NCBI GenBank assembly: GCA_034679985.1
Contig: JAXITR010000001.1
Span: 1 to 64,000 of the forward strand
Source: CAMDTE01 sp034679985
GTDB taxonomy: Bacteria > Bacteroidota > Bacteroidia > Flavobacteriales > Schleiferiaceae
Length of the DNA: 64,000 nucleotides
Direction of reading: 5' to 3'
The notes beneath the pieces are model-generated. The model did no database searches. It was not told where the DNA came from and saw only the letters and a list, made by a program, of their open reading frames with translations. This document shows, in pieces, positions 60,203 to 64,000 of this stretch (position 1 is the first letter of the stretch; each line of letters opens with the position of its first letter). The position numbers were made by a program, and so were the translations under genes.

Positions 60203-60232
60203 CAAAAGTAAAACAAAAATTTCATACATTTG
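60203..60232. promoter_or_regulatory. interlocked divergent promoters of tRNA-Leu (-) and prs (+)
   Basis: TACTTTTG on the minus strand (60203-60210) is 15 nt before tRNA-Leu, and TACATTTG on + (60225-60232) is 20 nt before the prs ATG. Both fit TAnnTTTG. The starts of the elements are 22 bp apart. Confidence 0.7.
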
Positions 60233-60252
60233 CACCCCCGAACGAAACAAAA

Positions 60253-61188
60253 ATGATGGAACCTGTCGCCAAGCTGTTTTCTGGTCGCCTCACGCAAGAG
60301 TTGTCCCAACGCATCGCCGATGCGTACGGCCAGCCTTTGGGCAAGGTGGAGATTACGCAGTTTGCCGACGGTGAGTTCCTTCCTTCTTTTGAAGAAACAG
60401 TGCGCGGTGGACGGGTTTTCTTGATCCAATCCACCAATCCGCCGAGCGACAACCTTTTTGAGTTGTTGCAGTTGTGCGACGCTGCCAAACGCGCCTCCGC
60501 CAAGCACATTACGGCCGTACTTCCTTACTTTGGCTACGCTCGTCAAGACCGAAAAGACAAGCCGCGCGTTCCCATTACCTCCAAGTTGGTTGCGAAAATG
60601 CTGGAAACGGCAGGCGCCACGCGCATCATGACCATGGACCTGCACGCCGATCAAATCCAAGGATTTTTTGAAGTGCCCGTGGATCACCTCTACTCCTCTT
60701 CTTTGTTCCTTCCAGATATGGAGGCTTTGGGGTTGGAAAACTTGACCATCGCCTCTCCAGACATGGGGGGCTCCAAGCGGGCCAATGCCTACGGCGGTAA
60801 GCTGGGCGCGGAGGTGGTGATTTGCTACAAGCAACGCAAAAAAGCGAACATCATCGACAAAATGACCGTCATTGGCGATGTGAAAGATCGCCACGTGATT
60901 TTGGTGGACGACATGATCGACACCGGGGGCACTTTGGTGAAGGCCGCAGATATGTTAATGGAAAAGGGTGCATTGAGTGTACGCGCCTACTGTACGCACG
61001 GGGTTCTTTCTGGCGACGCCATTGAAAAAATTGAAAATTCGGCCATGGCGGAATTGGTGATTACAGATACCATTCCGTTGCGTCGTCCCTCTTCTAAAAT
61101 TCGAGTAATCAGCGTGGCGCCGTTGTTTGCTTCTGTGATGCGCGCCGTTCACGCCCACGAGTCCATCAGTGGGCACTTTTTGATGTAA
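60253..61188 (+). CDS. prs: ribose-phosphate pyrophosphokinase
   Basis: Makes PRPP from ribose 5-phosphate and ATP. The 311-residue protein (from the first of two tandem ATGs; the second is at 60256) shows QFADGEF, YFGYARQDRKDKPR, MDLHADQIQGFF and the PRPP loop VDDMIDTGGTLVKA. The promoter lies 20 nt upstream. It leads the prs-rplY-pth run, an order that is common in Bacteroidota. Confidence 0.97.
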   Translation: MMEPVAKLFSGRLTQELSQRIADAYGQPLGKVEITQFADGEFLPSFEETVRGGRVFLIQSTNPPSDNLFELLQLCDAAKRASAKHITAVLPYFGYARQDRKDKPRVPITSKLVAKMLETAGATRIMTMDLHADQIQGFFEVPVDHLYSSSLFLPDMEALGLENLTIASPDMGGSKRANAYGGKLGAEVVICYKQRKKANIIDKMTVIGDVKDRHVILVDDMIDTGGTLVKAADMLMEKGALSVRAYCTHGVLSGDAIEKIENSAMAELVITDTIPLRRPSSKIRVISVAPLFASVMRAVHAHESISGHFLM

Positions 61189-61209
61189 AACACCGTTAAT
61201 TCCCTTTCC

Positions 61210-61803
61210 ATGAACTCCGTTCACATCCAAGGCACCCTCCGCACCGAGCTCGGAACCAAGTTTGCCAAAGCCCTTCGCGCAGAAGGACAAGTTCCGTGCG
61301 TTATTTACGGCGGCGAAGCCCCCGTTCATTTCTCCGCTCCTCTATTGGGCTTCCGCAGCCTGGTGAATGTACCGGAGGTGAACATGGCGGTTATTGAGCT
61401 CAACGGCAAAAAGTACGAGGCCGTTATCCAAGACATGCAGTTTGACGTGTTGAAGGACACCCTAAGCCACATCGACTTCATCCAAGTAGTCGACGGTAAG
61501 CCCGTTACGGTTGAAGTACCGGTTAAATTGACCGGTAATTCCGTAGGCGTTCGCTTGGGCGGTAAGTTGAAGATCGTTATGCGCAAAGTGAAGGTAAAGG
61601 GAATCGTAACCGACATCCCCGGCACCATTGAGCACGACATCACCGCCCTGAAAGTGGGTGAGTCTTTGCGCGTGAACCAAATCAAAGAAGGCAAGTCCTT
61701 TGAGATTTTGTCCCAAGATTCCGGCGTAATTGCGACCATCAAAACCTCACGTAACGTGGTGGCTGGCGCTATGGAAGAAGAGACCGAGGAGGCTGAGGCC
61801 TAA
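61210..61803 (+). CDS. rplY: 50S ribosomal protein L25 (general stress protein Ctc type)
   Basis: Binds 5S rRNA. The 197-residue protein is the longer Ctc type: an N-terminal L25 domain (about 1-90, GTKFAKALRAEGQVPCVIYGG, FIQVVDGKPVTVEVPVKLTG) and a beta-rich C-terminal domain, ending in an acidic tail (MEEETEEAEA). It lies 21 bp after prs and 5 bp before pth. Confidence 0.95.
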   Translation: MNSVHIQGTLRTELGTKFAKALRAEGQVPCVIYGGEAPVHFSAPLLGFRSLVNVPEVNMAVIELNGKKYEAVIQDMQFDVLKDTLSHIDFIQVVDGKPVTVEVPVKLTGNSVGVRLGGKLKIVMRKVKVKGIVTDIPGTIEHDITALKVGESLRVNQIKEGKSFEILSQDSGVIATIKTSRNVVAGAMEEETEEAEA

Positions 61804-61808
61804 TCGGC

Positions 61809-62381
61809 ATGAACGGCGTTCGCAAATTCCTCGTGGTGGGGTTGGGGAATCCCGGCCAAGAATACGCAGGAACACGCCACAATATTGGATTCGACGTAGT
61901 GGATGCCTGGGCTCAGGCGTCCACTACTCGTTTTAGCCCGGACCGCTACGGCGACCGTGCCCAAATCACCCTCAAAGGGAGAACCATCGTCTTGATCAAG
62001 CCCAATACCTTCATGAATTTGAGCGGCAAGGCTGTTCGGTACTGGATGGAGACCGAGAAAATTCCGTTGGAAAACGTGGTGGTGGTAGTAGACGAATTGG
62101 CCCTCCCCTGCGGCACCACCCGGCTCAAATTGCGCGGGTCCGACGGTGGCCACAACGGCCTCAAAAGCATTCAAGAAGTCCTAGGGCGGCAGGATTACCC
62201 CCGCCTCCGCTTTGGCATTGGGGCAGACTTCACCAAAGGACACCAAATAGACTATGTTTTGGGACCCTGGAACGCAGACCAGCACGAGCCCGTTAAACTA
62301 GGGATCGAGCGCTCCATCAAGTTTCTCGAAACCTTTGTCTTGGCCGGCGCCGCGACGGCGATGAATCAGTACAACCAGTAA
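61809..62381 (+). CDS. pth: peptidyl-tRNA hydrolase
   Basis: Cuts peptidyl-tRNA released from stalled ribosomes. The 190-residue protein has VGLGNPGQEYAGTRHNIGF with the catalytic His, KPNTFMNLSG, and GHNGLKSI. Length is normal. The ATG at 61809 follows the rplY stop after 5 bp. It is convergent with the exported protein gene at 62395 (13 bp). Confidence 0.96.
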   Translation: MNGVRKFLVVGLGNPGQEYAGTRHNIGFDVVDAWAQASTTRFSPDRYGDRAQITLKGRTIVLIKPNTFMNLSGKAVRYWMETEKIPLENVVVVVDELALPCGTTRLKLRGSDGGHNGLKSIQEVLGRQDYPRLRFGIGADFTKGHQIDYVLGPWNADQHEPVKLGIERSIKFLETFVLAGAATAMNQYNQ

Positions 62382-62394
62382 TTTGGTTTGTACA

Positions 62395-62970
62395 CTACAA
62401 TCGGTACAAAACCCCGATTGAAACTTGGCCAAAATGGTCTTGCTCGCCCAAGTCGTAGCGGCCAATTCCTTGAAAATTCAACGCCATCCGCTCCGGAGCC
62501 AACCATACGTTCAGGCCACCACCCACTACCGCTAAATTGCTGGAGGAATTGACCAAATAACTTCGCGCACTAAGGCCCAAACCTGCGCGAAACGTTGCGC
62601 TGCAGACACTTCCCAAAAATTCAAAAGTTGTGGTGGAGTATTCTCCGGTGAAATCCGCCGCAACAATACGTCCGGTCCCTCCTCTCAAACTGCCGCCGGA
62701 CAAGGTGACGTTCACGCCTGCCAACGCGCCTTTATTGCCGACTGGAGCCAAAGGGAAATTAATACCCACTGTATTGGGGACCAGCGTTATTCCTGGGAGC
62801 TCAACTCCGGTCGGTGATCCCGAACCGTTGTCGTCTATGAATGCATAACCGAGTACAAAGGTTTTGGGCAAACCCGTGCTCTTGGAGGAACCGTTCTGCG
62901 CAAAGGCGGAGCTTGCAGCTAACCCAATGAAAAGTGCCAGAAAAAAAGATGCGTTGAACCGAGTGAACAT
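62395..62970 (-). CDS. exported beta-structured protein, possible outer-membrane protein
   Basis: The 191-residue protein has a signal peptide ending FAQ (MFTRFNASFFLALFIGLAASSAFAQ). The mature chain alternates short strands with Gly- and Ser-rich turns, such as GGGLNVWLAPERM and FGQVSIGVLYRL, ending in Leu, which suggests a small beta-barrel. No family recognised. The ATG at 62970 is 21 nt after a TACCTTGT element (62992-62999). It lies 63 bp downstream of glmS. Confidence 0.7.
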   Translation of the reverse strand: MFTRFNASFFLALFIGLAASSAFAQNGSSKSTGLPKTFVLGYAFIDDNGSGSPTGVELPGITLVPNTVGINFPLAPVGNKGALAGVNVTLSGGSLRGGTGRIVAADFTGEYSTTTFEFLGSVCSATFRAGLGLSARSYLVNSSSNLAVVGGGLNVWLAPERMALNFQGIGRYDLGEQDHFGQVSIGVLYRL

Positions 62971-62991
62971 GCTTCCGTTGATTTGTTTGCG

Positions 62992-62999
62992 ACAAGGTA
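62992..62999 (-). promoter_or_regulatory. -7 element TACCTTGT of the exported protein gene
   Basis: Close to TAnnTTTG (G and T at the last two bases), 21 nt before the ATG. A weaker match than the others. Confidence 0.35.
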
Positions 63000-63033
63000 C
63001 ACCTAATTTCCGCAAACGAAGAAGAGGTTCCCG

Positions 63034-64000
63034 TTACTCCACCGTCACCGACTTGGCCAAGTTGCGCGGTTGGTCCACATTGCAGCCGCGAAGAACGGCA
63101 ACGTGGTAGCTCAGCAACTGCAGAGGAATAGTAGTCAAAAGCGGAGACAAACATTCTGAGGAAGGCTGGATTCCAATGGTGTCTTTGGCCATCGATCGAA
63201 TTTCCGTGTCGTCCTCGTCCACAATGGCGATGATTTGGCCCTTACGCGCCAAGACTTCCTGAACGTTGGAAACAATCTTGTCGTAGTGGCCGCTCTTGGG
63301 GGCAATGACGATTACCGGCATGTGCTCGTCAATTAAGGCGATGGGGCCGTGCTTCATTTCCGCCGCAGGATACCCTTCCGCGTGTATGTAGCTGATCTCC
63401 TTCAGTTTCAAGGCTCCTTCCAAGGCAACGGGGAAGTTGTAGCCGCGGCCCAAGTACAAGGCGTTCGTGCTGTCCTTAATCTTTTTGGCTATGGCCACTG
63501 TTTGCGCATCGCTTTGAAGCATGGACGCAATTTTATCTGGGATTCCGGCCAATTCGTGGCACAAATCCAAATAGCGCTTTTCCGGCAAAGTACCTTTTGC
63601 ACGTCCCAGCCACAGGGCGATTAACGTAAAGACCGTTACCTGGGCCGTGAAAGCTTTGGTGGAAGCAACGCCAATCTCTGGCCCTGCGTGGGTATAAGCA
63701 CCGGCGTGCGTTTCGCGCGCAATGGAGCTGCCCACTACGTTGCAAATGCCAAAGATGGTAGCGCCGGCGTCCTTGGCCAACTTGATGGCGGCCAGGGTGT
63801 CCGCGGTTTCGCCCGATTGGGACACGGCGATGACCACGTCTTTGGCCGTCAAAACCGGGTTGCGGTAGCGAAATTCAGATGCGTATTCCACTTCCACCGG
63901 AACACGGGCCAAATCTTCAATAAGGTACTCGCCCACCAAGCCGCTGTGCCAAGACGTGCCGCAAGCCACCACCAAAATGCGGTCCGCGGCGAGCAGTTGT
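63034..64000 (-). CDS. glmS: glutamine-fructose-6-phosphate aminotransferase, C-terminal part, cut by the window edge
   Basis: Makes glucosamine 6-phosphate for cell-wall and lipid A sugars. Only the isomerase half is in the window; the glutaminase domain lies beyond 64000. Two SIS domains are seen (VVACGTSWHSGLVGEYLIE, VSQSGETADTLAAIKLAK; GRGYNFPVALEGALKLKEISYIHAEGYPAAEMKHGPIALI) and the C-terminus NLAKSVTVE is the standard one. The frame is open through the right edge, so the first Met visible in the window is not the real start. Confidence 0.95.
   Translation of the reverse strand, partial: QLLAADRILVVACGTSWHSGLVGEYLIEDLARVPVEVEYASEFRYRNPVLTAKDVVIAVSQSGETADTLAAIKLAKDAGATIFGICNVVGSSIARETHAGAYTHAGPEIGVASTKAFTAQVTVFTLIALWLGRAKGTLPEKRYLDLCHELAGIPDKIASMLQSDAQTVAIAKKIKDSTNALYLGRGYNFPVALEGALKLKEISYIHAEGYPAAEMKHGPIALIDEHMPVIVIAPKSGHYDKIVSNVQEVLARKGQIIAIVDEDDTEIRSMAKDTIGIQPSSECLSPLLTTIPLQLLSYHVAVLRGCNVDQPRNLAKSVTVE

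Noticed and set aside
1..64000. CRISPR array, prophage, integron or insertion sequence
   Set aside because: No spaced direct repeats, no transposase or integrase, and no phage structural genes were seen. The holin-family name at 44630-45034 is only a family label.

Overview
The window looks like chromosomal DNA of a fairly GC-rich, aerobic member of the Bacteroidota, most likely near the Flavobacteriales. The evidence is the repeated TAnnTTTG promoter element, two proteins with type IX secretion C-terminal domains, a TonB-dependent receptor with an N-terminal carboxypeptidase-regulatory-like domain, a DnaG primase without the usual zinc ligands, a eukaryote-like class Ia ribonucleotide reductase and a dimeric glycyl-tRNA synthetase. 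Oxygen use is implied by HppD, HmgA, TrhO, the class Ia reductase and the SucAB complex. No rRNA, phage, insertion sequence or CRISPR array is visible. The gene at the right edge (glmS) is cut by the window end.

Layout. 0-3.8 kb: an arsenic pair (ArsR-ArsC fusion and ACR3 pump), an unknown zinc-finger protein and a YdeI-type protein with a CDGSH iron-sulfur motif. 3.8-9.9 kb: membrane and exported proteins, a Fic protein with palindromic operators in an AT-rich patch, a tRNA-Ser flanked by an inverted terminator duplication, and an ECF sigma factor overlapping a membrane protein gene. 10-16 kb: a TonB-dependent receptor followed by an internally duplicated type IX-secreted surface protein. 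16-30.5 kb: one + strand LpxH-like gene, then a long minus-strand run: histidine kinase, hemW, cyclase, RND exporter, rfbA, polyprenyl synthase, sucA, sucB, TatD, asparaginase. 30.6-33 kb: a phosphoesterase and two paralogous lipoproteins. 33-37.7 kb: trhO-hmgA-hppD (minus) divergent from a DAHP synthase/chorismate mutase. 37.7-44.6 kb: a + run with overlapping stops and starts: recJ, trmB, an alkyltransferase-like protein, a methyltransferase, a MmcQ-like protein, a DUF502 protein and a PNGase F-like secreted protein. 44.6-64 kb: an M1 peptidase, dnaG, a TerB-DnaJ protein, a polyprenyl synthase, nrdB-nrdA, DUF3109/marC, glyS, a small lipoprotein, ctpA, dCMP deaminase, tRNA-Leu, prs-rplY-pth and glmS.

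Most content is housekeeping. The less ordinary signals are at the DNA level: (1) a TAnnTTTG-like -7 element only 4-6 nt before the ATG of many genes, implying leaderless mRNAs; (2) divergent gene pairs whose opposed -7 elements lie only 18-22 bp apart; (3) perfect GC-rich hairpins with 3-nt loops inside coding sequences, several encoding Ala-rich stretches; (4) an inverted duplication of a terminator module beside tRNA-Ser; (5) operators wrapped around the fic promoter; (6) a one-base frameshift in hmgA. I did not find a clear new multi-gene defence or mobile system here.
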